Positions 54,600-64,000 of a stretch of DNA of 64,000 bases are shown piece by piece. Position numbers and translations under genes: made by a program. A model generated the notes under the pieces. That model saw only the letters and a program-made list of their open reading frames with translations. It did not search any database and had not been told where the DNA came from. The stretch's first letter is position 1, and the number at the start of each line of letters is the position of its first letter. Source of the DNA: Pythium myriotylum (lineage: Eukaryota > Oomycota > Peronosporomycetes > Pythiales > Pythiaceae); the NCBI GenBank assembly GCA_023091665.1, contig JALJCQ010000030.1, forward strand, positions 1,862,501 to 1,926,500, given 5' to 3'.

Positions 54600-54806
54600 T
54601 CAGCCGCTACACATTTCTGATGGATAGTCACGGCCTACCTCTTTGGCGATAATCTCGTGATCTGGACAGAATCCTGATATGCGCTGGTGCATTACAGTAC
54701 ACCCTGGAAACTGGCAACGCCGGGGATCCAAAATGTCGTCGCTGGAAATCGAAAAGTTGACGCTGCGCACTCGCGAGACGTCATCGCTCTCGTCCTCAAA
54801 TTCCAT
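54600..54806 (-). CDS. Small Cys/His protein, unknown
   Basis: From the ATG at 54806, 68 residues: an acidic N-terminus (MEFEDESDDVSR), then a Cys/His set (RRCQFPGCTVMHQRISGFC, then PDH) that could hold one zinc ion. An upstream frame reaching 54937 suggests another 5' exon, but no good donor was found. The gene lies 57 bases upstream of the PX-AGC kinase on the same strand. No family recognised. Confidence 0.4.
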   Translation of the reverse strand: MEFEDESDDVSRVRSVNFSISSDDILDPRRCQFPGCTVMHQRISGFCPDHEIIAKEVGRDYPSEMCSG

Positions 54807-54987
54807 GTCCGCGGTCTCGTCTGCAGAGTAGAGCGACAGTAAGTACGACGACGACGGGAGGTCATTCCCTCCGGCAGAAATTCTGCCCGCTGCATTTGCT
54901 CCGCTCTCTCTTGCGGCATCTCTACGATGGCAACCATGAGATGTAGTTTTAGAGAGGTGCTTTCAGGGACCCGACAGCGGGAGCAAC

Positions 54988-55458
54988 CTACTTTTCGAGT
55001 TGCTTCGCCACCTTGTCGAGAGTAACAAGGTTAAACTGCTGATCGATCTGTTCAACGTGATAGGACTCTCCAGTGTCCAGATCCTTCACAATATACGACG
55101 GATTCTCCCACTCCAGTATGTCGTTCTCGTCGATCGTTGGGGCGTCGTCGTCGTCACCGTCTTGGTTGCCCAAGTCGCTCTGCTGGTATTTGGCTCGCGG
55201 CTGCTTTGGCGGAGGCCCTTGTGCTGCTCTCTCCAATCCACCTTGGCCGCTGTCATCTTCGTCATCAGCGCTGATCATCCGTAGGAGCCGCTGGTTCAGC
55301 TCCTGGTCTGGGGCCTCGCTGGTCGTCAGCGATTGGAGCGGGTCGAAGAGCGACGAGGCTGTCGGGGCCTTGGAGCCAGGCTGGCCGGAGCTCTTCCCCG
55401 CGGCGGCGCGCCGCGGCTGAGGCTGGTCGCGCGAGGCCGCCGCCGCCAGCGTCGCCAT
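54988..55458 (-). CDS. Small acidic protein, unknown
   Basis: Single exon, 156 residues from the ATG at 55458; the longer frame starts at a TTG. The N-terminus is Ala/Arg/Pro rich, the middle is acidic (SADDEDDSGQ, DGDDDDAPT), and the C-terminal third is the most protein-like (ENPSYIVKDLDTGESYHVEQ). No recognised domain. A conserved C-terminal peptide could be a binding motif. It is divergent from RPC19 (236 bases between starts). Confidence 0.5.
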   Translation of the reverse strand: MATLAAAASRDQPQPRRAAAGKSSGQPGSKAPTASSLFDPLQSLTTSEAPDQELNQRLLRMISADDEDDSGQGGLERAAQGPPPKQPRAKYQQSDLGNQDGDDDDAPTIDENDILEWENPSYIVKDLDTGESYHVEQIDQQFNLVTLDKVAKQLEK

Positions 55459-55694
55459 GGATACCAAGTGGCTCTCTCACGTCACTTCGCGAAGTCGTCA
55501 ATTATGGCCCCATTCGACAGAAAAGCTGCGTCGGGTTTACTCAATGTGGCTCCGGTCGCATAATGTGGCCGCTCACAGATACGTCAACACAAATTTGTGT
55601 CACGGGCAGAGCACCCGTGATTGGGTGAAATTGCCAATGGCTCACAGGAATCGAAAAGCCACAGGAGATTGACAGACACCAACTTCCCGTCGCC

Positions 55695-56076
55695 ATGGCT
55701 GCCGTGAAGAAGCTCGACGTGCACTCTGCCACGTCCGACTACTCGAAGACCTACGTCTTCCACGAGGAGGACCACACGCTCGGCAATGCTCTGCGTCACG
55801 TGCTCATGCGCAAGTACGTTCGAGCGTGACTACGCGTGGCAGGCCCATCATGATCTAACTTCTGTCATTTCTAGCCCCGACGTGGATTTCTGTGGGTACA
55901 CCATCCCGCACCCGTCGGAACCGAAGATGCATATCCGCCTTCAGACTCGCCCAGGCGTGCCGAGTGATGACGCGCTTCGCCAAGGCATCTCGGACTTGCG
56001 TAAGGTGTCCTCGACAATCTCAGACGCGTATCGCAAGGAATTGAAAGCATTCAACCGACGACAGAAGAAGAACTAG
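55695..56076 (+). CDS. POLR1D: RNA polymerase I/III subunit RPC19 (AC19)
   Basis: Exons 55695-55813 and 55875-56076 give 106 residues. The splice joins HVLMRN-PDVDFCGY. The L/RpoA-dimerisation fold shows FHEEDHTLGNALRHVL, CGYTIPHPSEPKMHIRLQT and a C-terminal helix (SDLRKVSSTISDAY). RPC19 pairs with RPAC1/AC40 in RNA polymerases I and III, the counterpart of Rpb3/Rpb11 and bacterial alpha. Length fits the family core (about 110-140). The intron lies right after the HTLGNALR helix. Confidence 0.93.
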
Positions 56077-56106
56077 ATAATCCGCAAAGAGTATCATACA
56101 ACATGT

Positions 56107-56382
56107 TCATTTTCCAAGAGCGGCTTTGGCTGCAGAAACGGAACTCGATGCATTCACATTTTCATCTGTTTTTTCGAGTTTCATGTAGCTACTCCCTAAA
56201 TACAAATCGAGGCTGACGACACCGGAACTCGCAATTTTGGATTGGGAACGATTTGTGAAAGCATTCGCTTGAGATCGGTGCATCCTACTGCAACTGCTAC
56301 AAGGCATTAATTCTTCTGGGAGTGTGGCGTCCGAAATTTCCTGTTGTTGGACTTCTCGATCCACCATTTGACGTAGTGGCAT
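56107..56382 (-). CDS. Hypothetical 91-residue protein
   Basis: An ATG-started minus-strand frame beginning 15 bases after the stop of DCTN6 on the same strand. The product (MPLRQMVDREVQQQEISDA..., a CSSC pair) is polar and shows no recognised domain. It could be a separate small gene or part of the DCTN6 3' UTR. It is tail to tail with RPC19. Low confidence. Confidence 0.3.
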   Translation of the reverse strand: MPLRQMVDREVQQQEISDATLPEELMPCSSCSRMHRSQANAFTNRSQSKIASSGVVSLDLYLGSSYMKLEKTDENVNASSSVSAAKAALGK

Positions 56383-56396
56383 CTCATCGTTTGAAG

Positions 56397-56978
56397 TTAA
56401 GGACGTTGCACGACTGGCACAATACGATGATTCTTCGCAAGAGCATACGGGCTCTTGGCGTCAAGAAAAGTGGCCAAATATTTTTGCGTCATCGTCTCGC
56501 GCGCCTTCAAAAGGTAGTCTTTCTGTGGGCGCACAATGCGACGAGGAGTTTTGTTCGGGTCCTGAGCTAAACACACGACAATTGAATTGTCTGGGATCAC
56601 TTCGTCCCGCTCGATGACGACTCCGCTGCCGATGATGCAGTTATTGCCGATCACGGAGCCAGCCTTGGTCTCGCTCTTTGCCTCAAACCAGTTCCCGTTT
56701 CCAACAGAAGTCGACCGAATTACACACCCACACTCGAATATATTGTCGCATCCGATCTTCATCACCACGGCGCTGTTAGTCTCAACTTGCAGCTCGTCTG
56801 CATTCTCAAGCCGGGAATGGTCCTCCAGGATGGTGCGGTCGCCGATCACCACCGGTGCGGCTAGGGCCAACACCGCACTCTTAGGATGAGCGACGGTCTG
56901 GCTGCCGAACGTCACGGATCCTTGCAGGTCCGCCTCTTCGCACACGGCTGCGCCCAGCCCGACGTTCACCTCTCTCAT
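56397..56978 (-). CDS. DCTN6: Dynactin subunit p27 (DCTN6)
   Basis: Single exon, 193 residues from the ATG at 56978 (the frame itself opens at a TTG). A left-handed beta-helix of hexapeptide repeats is clear: VNVGLGAAVCEEADLQGSV, TVAHPKSAV, APVVIGDRTILED, MKIGCDNIFECGC, SVGNGNWFEAKS, SVIGNNCIIGSG, then VIPDNSIV. The NxFExGC signature is that of DCTN6. The protein sits with p25 in the pointed-end complex of dynactin, the adaptor of cytoplasmic dynein. It shares a 134-base divergent promoter with the gene at 57113. Confidence 0.9.
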   Translation of the reverse strand: MREVNVGLGAAVCEEADLQGSVTFGSQTVAHPKSAVLALAAPVVIGDRTILEDHSRLENADELQVETNSAVVMKIGCDNIFECGCVIRSTSVGNGNWFEAKSETKAGSVIGNNCIIGSGVVIERDEVIPDNSIVVCLAQDPNKTPRRIVRPQKDYLLKARETMTQKYLATFLDAKSPYALAKNHRIVPVVQRP

Positions 56979-57112
56979 CAAGGCTCCTCAGATGTGCAAC
57001 ACCGACTGCATCACAGTGAAGGCAGCGCGGAATTATAACCAATCACATGACCGGGTGCAATAGATATCGCGGGTCTGATGAAAGGGCACCAGCAAGCTTG
57101 CCGTCAAACGCC

Positions 57113-59313
57113 ATGACCGACTTCCGCATCGTCGCGGCTCTCTTCATCGTGCTAGTGCTCCATGGCAGGAGTTTTGCGGCGGAAACCGAACGGTCTATCC
57201 ATTCGGATAAGACCGATACCCAAGAGGAGATTCGATTCCATGTCCCGTTCGATGTAATCAACCACGAAGGCCTCGATCTCGAGTCCGTTTCACTCTCGCC
57301 GCCTGATCTTCGTATCAAACGCAAGCTCCGAGTCAATGGTGATAGCTCCTCGTGCAGTGCTGACAATCAAACTCTTCCATCTTACCCGTCTATACAGGCG
57401 GGCGATCGTCTTGTGGCTGTTGACGGTGTTCCGATTTCTCTTCAGACGTTCAACGAGGTCATTGACTCACCTGTGGGATCAGTGATGATACTCCCGCTAT
57501 TCAAGTCATCAGCTGGGAATATAGATGGGAACATACTCACAGGCTTTGCAAGAGTTGAGATTATTCGGCCGGAATCCGTCCACTTCCAACCCACAACGGC
57601 TGAGCGAGTCGCCGAGATCCTGGAGTGGCAAACAGCATTGGCCTTGCGAAAGCAGCTTGAGCAGAAACACGAGCAAGAAGAGAGTGAGCGAGTTGCTTCT
57701 GTCGAAAATGACAAACTCGAGGCAGAGGCACGAGAGAGGCAGGAAAAAGATGAATTGTATCGACTGGAGATGACGCCTCATGCTAACGTACCTGCAAAGA
57801 GGCGCGACGACCGCGAGTTCCGGTATGAGGTGATCTTCAACACAAAGGGACCTATCGGCTTAAATTGGGATCTGCTTGTTGAAGACAAAACTGTCGTCAG
57901 CTACGTCGAGCCAAAGCTTGCGGCTGAGCGCGTTGGCATTATCGCCCCCAAAGACCAGCTTATACTCCTGAACGACGTGGACACGTCTACATTTGGTCCT
58001 ACGCAGGTCGTTCAACTATATGCCGAATCCACGCCCCCGCGCCGAATGGTTTTCCGTTGTGGTGGTTTACATTCCACAGCACCTGTTTCGGCTCTTGAAG
58101 TGAAAGAGAAGATTCAGAACTGGACTATTGTATTCGACTCACCATCAATATTGAGTGGCTGGCGGACACGGTTACATCTCGCGACATGGAGTCTGGAGCC
58201 AGTCTCTCTTCTCAACAAAAGTCTTACTGTTGCTTCTGCATCACCAATTACGGGCTGCTTGCCGCTTGTAAGACCAACTCAGGTCGACTCGATTTTGACG
58301 TACAGAGGCGGTTGCTCGTTCGTAGAAAAGGCCCAGAACTCCATCAATAGCAACGCAAAAGCGCTCCTCGTTGTGAACAACGTAAAGGACCACGGGCGTT
58401 TTCCAACCAAGATGCCGAACGTCGCCAATATCGATATCCCCGTCTTGATGTGAGTGTTGCACCACCCGTACGAATTTTCACCAAATTGTGCAATGCGCTC
58501 GTTTGTAGGATCGGAAAGTTAGAAGGAGAGCTAGTGATGGCAATACTAGAGTATGAGGCAGAGGTGAGATTTCGCATCCACGAAGAGGACACAAGCGACG
58601 TACGGTTATTTCCGCCCGTGGCGCCTCCTCCGAAACTGTCCAACGCAGAGATGGTGTTCCGCCGGGTAAGTGTTTGAATCGTCTTGAATGCATTCGTCTA
58701 TATGTCCGTCAGAAGTTTTTCTTCAGGATCCCAAGAAGGCCGCTCGACCACTTACATTCTGGTTCATCAACGGAACGTCGCAAAGCTATGCCACCGCACA
58801 ATTTTCCGTATTGCCTGCCTTGTTCGGTGGAAAGATAGCAACAACACCGTATCGTATCGTCATGGCATACCCGCAGGAAACGGCTTGTCACCCGCTAGGT
58901 CTCGGGGTGTTGGCTACCCGATCGGTGTTGCTTGTAAAAAGGGGTGGCTGCTCCTTTGGTGCAAAGGCCAAGTACGTAACGAAAGCAATCACTATCAAAG
59001 ACCATGCGTCTGACTACAATGCCAAGATCTGTTCAAGCCGTAGGCGGGATCGGAATGATCATGATGAACTCTGACGAGACGTTGCTCCCTCTTATGAGTG
59101 ACCCGAAAGAGGCGGCAGATGTAACGATCTGGGCTGCCAGGTAGCTCCACTAGCATCTGATTCATTGGAAACATCTAACACTTGAGTATGACATGCTACC
59201 ACAGCATCAGCATATCGAACGGAACATTTATTGAAGACTTGCTCGCCTACAATAAGAACTTGCCTTCGCTAGTCAAGGTCGACGAAGCCACGGCTGAGAA
59301 GGTTGCAATTTAA
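57113..59313 (+). CDS. Secretory protein with PDZ-like and two PA domains
   Basis: Exons 57113-58449, 58509-58665, 58727-58971, 59027-59140 and 59205-59313 give 653 residues. The ATG at 57113 places a signal peptide (MTDFRIVAALFIVLVLHGRSF); an ATG at 57047 is also in frame. Two PDZ-like stretches are suggested (IQAGDRLVAVDGVPIS and VEPKLAAERVGIIAPKDQLI), separated by a Glu-rich coiled coil. Two protease-associated (PA) domains follow, each with the RGGCSF core: YRGGCSFVEKAQ near 405-420 and VKRGGCSFGAKAK near 575. No protease motif is present. PA domains bind partners in secretory or lysosomal proteins. The stop overlaps that of KBL on the other strand within TTAA. Confidence 0.75.
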
Positions 59314-60694
59314 TTGATCACACCGCGGGCCTTTGCGCATTTGATGAAAGCGTCTACAGCCTTGTCGACATCTTCGAGCGAGTGAGCAGCCGAAAGCTGC
59401 ACACGAATGCGTGCTTGGCCCTTCGGGACGACCTACAAAATTATGGTACAATGAATAAGAAAGTCGTCCTCCGGGACTGCACACTCAGGGCTCTTACCGG
59501 GTAGCTAAATCCGATCACATAAATGCCTTCCTGAAGCATGTCATCGGCAAGTTGCGCGGCGAGTCGCGCGTCTCCGATCATTACAGGCGCGATTGGGTGA
59601 TCCCGGGCGCCGTTGAGGGTGAAGCCCGCATTGGTCATGCGGTCGCGAAAGCGATGAGTGTTGGCACGAATCTTGTCAACGAAGTCACTCGACTCGTTGA
59701 GCATTTCAAACACCTTGAGTGAGGCACCTACGACGGGTGGGCTCAACGAGTTGGAAAACAGGTAGGGACGTGAACGCTGACGTAGAATATCGATAATTTC
59801 TTGGCGGCCAGTCGTGTATCCACCGGTGCCACCGCCGAGTGCCTTACCCAAAGTGGAGTTAATGACGTCGATGCGGCCCTGGACACCACAGTACTCATCA
59901 CTGCCGCGGCCAGTCGGCCCAAAGAATCCCGTGGCATGGCATTCGTCGATGAATACCTGGGCGTTGTACTTTTCAGCCAAGTCACAGATCTCCTTGAGTG
60001 GTGCGACATCACCGTCCATGCTGAAGACACCGTCTGTCACGATCATGCGTGTGCGGCAGTGCTGCGTAGCTTTGAGCTTGTCTTCGAGATCTTTTAGGTC
60101 CATATGCTTGAAGCGGTGACGTTCGGCCTTACAAAGACGTACACCGTCGATGATAGAAGCGTGATTGAGTTCATCCGTGATAATGGCATCCTCGTGATTA
60201 AGCGTTGCCTCGAAAATCCCGGCGTTGGCATCGAAACACGAAGGATACAGGATAGTGTCCTCAGTTCCGTGGAATTCGGAAATGACTTTCTCCAGGCGCT
60301 TGTGGATATCCTGGGTGCCACAGATAAAGCGCACGCTGGAAAGGCCAAATCCATGCGAATCGAGCGTGGCCTTGGCGGCTTCGACGACCGCGGGGTGGTT
60401 GCTCAGGCCGAGGTAGTTGTTGGCGCAAAAGTTGAGAACTGACTGGGAGTTCACGCTGATCTCAGCTCCCTGCGGCGAGGCGATGACACGCTCGCGCTTG
60501 TAGGTGCCGGCAGCCTCGATGGCCGCGAGCTCGTCACGTAGACGGTCCACGAGTGGGTTGCGCTTGGCGGAGGACGAGAAGGCTCGGCGCAGCATTTGGC
60601 CGCGTGTGACGAGGTTGCTCGGTCTGCGAATGACCTCACACTCATGGCTCGCAGAGGAACGAAGCCCGCTCAAACCGATTGTAGACGGGCTCAT
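59310..60694 (-). CDS. KBL: Glycine C-acetyltransferase (2-amino-3-ketobutyrate CoA ligase)
   Basis: Exons 59498-60694 and 59310-59432 give 439 residues. The N-terminal ~45 residues are Ser/Arg rich (GQMLRRAFSSSAKRNP), fitting a mitochondrial presequence. The alpha-oxoamine synthase fold is intact: ANNYLGLSNHP, HGFGLSSVRFICGTQDIHK, SCFDANAG, DELNHASIIDG, VFIDECHATGFFG and the PLP lysine in STLGKALGGGTGGY near 280. It cleaves 2-amino-3-oxobutyrate (from threonine) to glycine and acetyl-CoA. The longest frame starts at a GTG (60778), so the ATG at 60694 was used. Gene symbol follows bacterial usage (animal GCAT). Confidence 0.93.
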
Positions 60695-61096
60695 CTCTTT
60701 GCGAGGGTAGTGGTGATTGCGTTTGTTGAAGTTTGGTGAGGATGGCCCACGATAGAGTTCCCCGCCGCCTCTGATCACTAACTACAATCGCGAAATAAGC
60801 CGCGCACCGAGAGGTTTCGTGGCCTCATCAGGTGCAGCAAGAATATAGGTCTAGTGCCTCTTCCAAGGCAAGCCCTTGTCATTAATAGCTCAGCGCGTGG
60901 CGCTTGGGAGTCCCAAGGCGAGGTGGAAAGTAGTTTATTCTATTACAGAGGTTTCAATATAGTGTACACCACGTTATATGAGAAGTAAAGTGGTACACGT
61001 TACTCGTGGGTTCAAGCGTGAGGAATGGGTTGGCTGGCGGCAACGCATTGACGCAGTGGTGGAGACGTCGGGAGCAGCGACCTCGAGTGCGCCACG
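60695..61096. other. Divergent promoter region KBL / HEATR3
   Basis: About 400 bases between divergent starts. No coding frame with domain content and no RNA gene could be assigned. Confidence 0.4.
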
Positions 61097-63111
61097 ATGG
61101 GCAAGGCCAAGAAAATGCGGTCGACGAGCCACAAGAAAAAGACACCGCCCACCGGCGGCGCGTCGCAGGCTGAGCTCGAGGAGTATGCCAATCTGCCGCG
61201 CGACCAGGTCGAAATGTTCCAGGGAGTGAGTGGAGTAAATAGTTATTTCTCGGTTGGCGATTGATTGACTCGGGACGGTAATCGTTGTAGCTCACCAACG
61301 TACAAGGTTCCATTCGTGAGGCGACGTGCGTGGCGCTGGCCACGATGTTCGGCGATCTGCGCAACCAAGAGGAGGAGCGCAAGGCCCGCGAGAAGCTTCA
61401 ACGCATGGTGGACAATGGACTCCTCAAGAAGCTGATCCCGCTGATGGTTGACCCAATGAAAATGGTTCGTCTCCATGCTCTCGGTGCACTGCGCAACATC
61501 AGCGTCACTGGAGGCATCGCCACGTGCGAGCTTATGACAATCGAGTCGGTGAGTACTCCTCTCGTGCGCATAATTACCGAGAATGCGACAGCAGATCGCT
61601 TTGAGAAGAACGATTTGCACGCCGTGCAAGTTCTTGAGCAAGCCATTGCCCTACTTGCGAATCTTTGCGAGAGTAGCTCAGCTGCCATCCAGGAGCTCAC
61701 GCGAGGCAACTTGCTAGATCCCATCATACTGATTGCTCGCCATGGGCGCTCATACAGTGCGCTTCATCTGGAGACCCTCAAACTGCTCTTGTTGATTACT
61801 GAGAACAATCCTACACTCAGCGATGTGTTCGGTAGCAACGCTCAGTACCAGATTGCTCTGGGAGAGCTCATCGAAGCTGACGCCTCCAGTGTGTCTATGC
61901 TTCCGCGACTGCATGCCGTTGGCATCGCCATGAACATCAAGGCAATCATGCAAAACGAAGCAAACGTCGCCAAGCTATTACCTATCATCGAAGCTGCGCT
62001 TGCTTATGATGCTGTTCATGTGGTTAATGCCGCACAGCAAGCGGCCGAGGCTTGGCAGCTGGCCCATTCCAACCCTTACGATGATGAGGAGGGGGATCTT
62101 GAGCCAATTACGGATGAGGACAAGGAAAAGCAAAGCCAAGCGCAAATGAAGGTCCGCTCTTGGAAAGAAAGCGTTCAGACGTTGACTCTCGCGTTGGAGC
62201 TAGTTGCAGATCTCTCTGCGCCAAGTGGCGATGACGACGACGAAGATGAGGAAGAGTGGGCAAGTGATGATGAAGAGGCAATGGAGCAGTACGCTTCGTC
62301 TCAAATGGATACGGCTGCTGGTGGCTCACCGGGTGGAAGCTTTATTGCTCGGGTTCTTGCCTCTACCCAGGTACTCCCCCTTTCAGTCCGTATTCTCCAA
62401 GGTGTTGTTTCCGTTCCGTCGATTGACAACGTTTCGATCACTCACGACTTCACTAAGATTCGCATCCGCGTTGCAAACGCTCTGACGAATCTTGTCCAGT
62501 CCCTTCCGTGGGAACAACTACACAACGACTCCTTGCCTCAACTCTTCCGCAATTTCTGTACGCTTTACCGAAACATCAAGAACGAATCGGCCTCGAAAAC
62601 TCTAGACTTCGAGTCTTCGACGTCAACGAACGATGTTGAAGCGGCGGCTACGTCTGCAATGTGGGCAGTATTGCGTCGATGTTCTGCAGAGAAACAGCAA
62701 CTTCCTATCGCGGCTGACGATGCCAACCTCATCATGACAAGCGCGCTGCAATCACCGAGCGTGGAGACTCGTCTCAACACAATCGGAATGATCGGTTGTG
62801 TTGGTCAGCAGACGAAAGACGTCGCTGAGAATGGCATGGTGGGCCAGTGCCTGCGCTCGAGCCTAAATGACCCGAACCTCGAGGTAGTTGCAGAGGCCCT
62901 CAATGCACTGTTCGATGTCTACGGTGACGAAGACTTCGACGCCAATTTCAAGCAAATTGGTCTTCTGTCGTCGCTCGAGGCCACCGTTCCCGCGCTCAAA
63001 AGCAAGCTGAAGGCCGAGCAAAAGTCTCTCGACCGCGACGTTGTCGCGCACGTCAAGGAGACGTTGCTGAATCTTGTTCGATTCATCAAGTACAAGAAGA
63101 AGCATCTGTAG
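61097..63111 (+). CDS. HEATR3: HEATR3/Syo1 ribosomal-protein import adaptor
   Basis: Exons 61097-61225 and 61291-63111 give 649 residues. The start MGKAKKMRSTSHKKK is the basic N-terminal tail of Syo1/HEATR3. It is followed by ARM/HEAT repeats beginning TNVQGSIREATCVALATM, with VDNGLLKKLIPLM and MVRLHALGALRNISV. An acidic loop (SGDDDDEDEEEWASDDEEAM near 355-380) matches the family's charged insertion. C-terminal HEAT repeats end VRFIKYKKK. Syo1 chaperones ribosomal proteins uL18 and uL5 and brings them into the nucleus with importin for 5S RNP assembly. A GTGAGT inside exon 2 (61551) reads through as coding here. Confidence 0.85.
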
Positions 63112-63136
63112 GGCTGGTAGTATATTGTTTTCGGCT

Positions 63137-63490
63137 CTACGTGTAATAGATAATCTCATTGGGATCATACAGCTCCACTGAGGTGCATTCGTAGCCGAGC
63201 GAGATTAGGCGCTTCGCGGCGCGCCCGCTCGTGTAATTCTGGCGTTCTTTGCGCCAGTACTTGATACTGCCGCTGACTGGGCCGTTTGTGTACCATCGAA
63301 TCCCCGTCTCCGCGAACACGTCTTCGATGCAACTGGGCAAGACCCACTTCGCAGCCTGCCCGTTAGCCGCCGGTGTCGGCGACGACACGACGGCTTCGGA
63401 CGCGCGTTTGTTGCTGCAGACGCACTCGACGAGCGTCGGGTGGGCCGCCGTCGGAACAACCAGAGTCAACGCCACGAGTGCTTGGAGCAT
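63137..63490 (-). CDS. Small secreted protein, unknown
   Basis: From the ATG at 63490, 117 residues beginning with a good signal peptide (MLQALVALTLVVPTAAHP). The longer frame to 63853 is antisense to CFAP161 and has no ATG giving a signal. The mature part has few Cys (ECVCSN, then one more) and a C-terminal half rich in Tyr/Trp/Arg (IRWYTNGPVSGSIKYWRKE). No RxLR-EER or LxLFLAK effector motif is seen. A secreted or apoplastic protein is the simplest reading; function unknown. It is divergent from CFAP161. Confidence 0.5.
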   Translation of the reverse strand: MLQALVALTLVVPTAAHPTLVECVCSNKRASEAVVSSPTPAANGQAAKWVLPSCIEDVFAETGIRWYTNGPVSGSIKYWRKERQNYTSGRAAKRLISLGYECTSVELYDPNEIIYYT

Positions 63491-63613
63491 TCCGAACAGC
63501 TCTTCAAGATCGACAGGTGCTGTATACACGGTCGTATACCAGTGCCGAGGTATACACAACTGCGCCGCTTCAAGGCCCCTGGGCGGCTCTTCGAGATCAT
63601 TTGGCTCGTGGCC

Positions 63614-64000
63614 ATGCAGTTCACACCGCAGCAGCTTGTAGGGGCCGGCCGCTATGCGCCGGCCACGCGTATCGGCAACTGGAACGAAGATCTCATGCTC
63701 GAGGAGGCGCGGATGAAGGAGTTCCAGCTGCGGAAGAAGCAGGGTTCCCTCCTCGCGACTCACAAGCTGAAGCACGACTTCCTCCACCAGAAGGCTCCGC
63801 GCTCGGCAGGAGAGGATATTGTTCGGCTCAACTACGCTGTCGGCATTGGCCACTTGGAGTCTGACGGGCAGCTTGCATGCAACGTCTTCGAAGAGTCGCA
63901 GTCCATTGGCTCGGGTGAGTTCATCGTCACCGTCACGGCGAGCTCTAGTGCAATGGCCAGAAACACATTCCGGTTAGTGTCACCTAGCGCCTGGAAAGAG
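63614..64000 (+). CDS. CFAP161: CFAP161, cilia- and flagella-associated protein (3' end beyond the window)
   Basis: The frame opens at the ATG at 63614 and runs off the right edge (129 codons). The N-terminus (VGAGRYAPATRIGNWNEDLM, LEEARMKEF) matches CFAP161 (human YGPGVRIGNWNEDVYLEEE). It is followed by the GSLLATHKLKHDFL region and an ARNTFRLVS segment where the human protein has GRNTFIILS. CFAP161 is a microtubule inner protein of the axonemal doublet. With DAW1 in the same window it supports a flagellate life stage. Downstream exons are not visible. Confidence 0.88.
   Translation, partial: MQFTPQQLVGAGRYAPATRIGNWNEDLMLEEARMKEFQLRKKQGSLLATHKLKHDFLHQKAPRSAGEDIVRLNYAVGIGHLESDGQLACNVFEESQSIGSGEFIVTVTASSSAMARNTFRLVSPSAWKE

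Noticed and set aside
61549..61610. Possible intron starting at GTGAGT inside HEATR3 exon 2
   Set aside because: The frame is open through it and reads as a sensible ARM helix (STPLVRIITENA); no acceptor restored a better repeat.
63249..63864. Plus-strand frames over the secreted-protein and CFAP161 5' region
   Set aside because: They run antisense to the secreted-protein gene or out of frame with the CFAP161 start; the CFAP161 frame itself begins at 63614.

Overview
The window looks like nuclear DNA of a flagellated, cellulose-walled oomycete (Phytophthora/Pythium-like; the species cannot be named from this sequence). The evidence is a gene-dense eukaryotic layout on both strands with short GT-AG introns (mostly about 50-70 nt), two CBEL-type CBM1-PAN secreted proteins, an oomycete-style Inr/FPR promoter in front of both, a single-repeat Myb with a SHAQKYF-like motif, and axonemal genes (DAW1, CFAP161). 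No rRNA, CRISPR array or autonomous transposon was seen. Exon borders below were read by eye from frame continuity and splice signals. Many longest open frames begin at non-ATG codons, so starts were moved to the first sensible ATG.

Layout. 1-9003: PH-domain protein (cut by the left edge), PX/PH-type phospholipase D, and an unusual GT90 glycosyltransferase. 9079-14846: HAUS2-like augmin subunit, a small unknown gene, VPS36 (ESCRT-II), DAW1, and a Rab8-type GTPase. 15442-18020: a PDK1-like kinase fused to a CPPED1-like metallophosphatase whose metal-binding motifs are degraded, the most interesting object here. 18120-25401: a type I membrane protein and a CBEL cluster (one gene per strand plus a decayed copy) around an OB-fold protein. 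25557-31976: a chimeric vWA5-tail/Tudor-like gene, a poorly resolved multi-exon gene, a gene-poor GC-rich stretch and the Myb factor. 32204-43816: TTC33-like TPR protein, RIO2, ankyrin protein, coiled-coil protein, FN3-IQ-WW protein, DDX55/Spb4 helicase and a kynurenine-type aminotransferase. 44545-48082: three tandem paralogues of a Cys-rich single-pass membrane protein. 48189-63111: CH-domain protein, MTHFD, PX-AGC kinase, small acidic proteins, RPC19, DCTN6, a PDZ/PA-domain secretory protein, KBL and HEATR3/SYO1. 63137-64000: a small secreted protein and the 5' part of CFAP161.

How genes relate. Phosphoinositide/AGC signalling is represented by the PDK1 fusion, a PX-AGC kinase carrying the T-loop and hydrophobic motif that PDK1-class kinases act on, PLD and the PH protein. 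Ribosome biogenesis is represented by RIO2, DDX55, RPC19 and HEATR3. Endomembrane and microtubule functions are represented by VPS36, Rab8, DCTN6 and HAUS2, and zoospore flagella by DAW1 and CFAP161. The signalling genes are scattered, so no operon-like unit is claimed.
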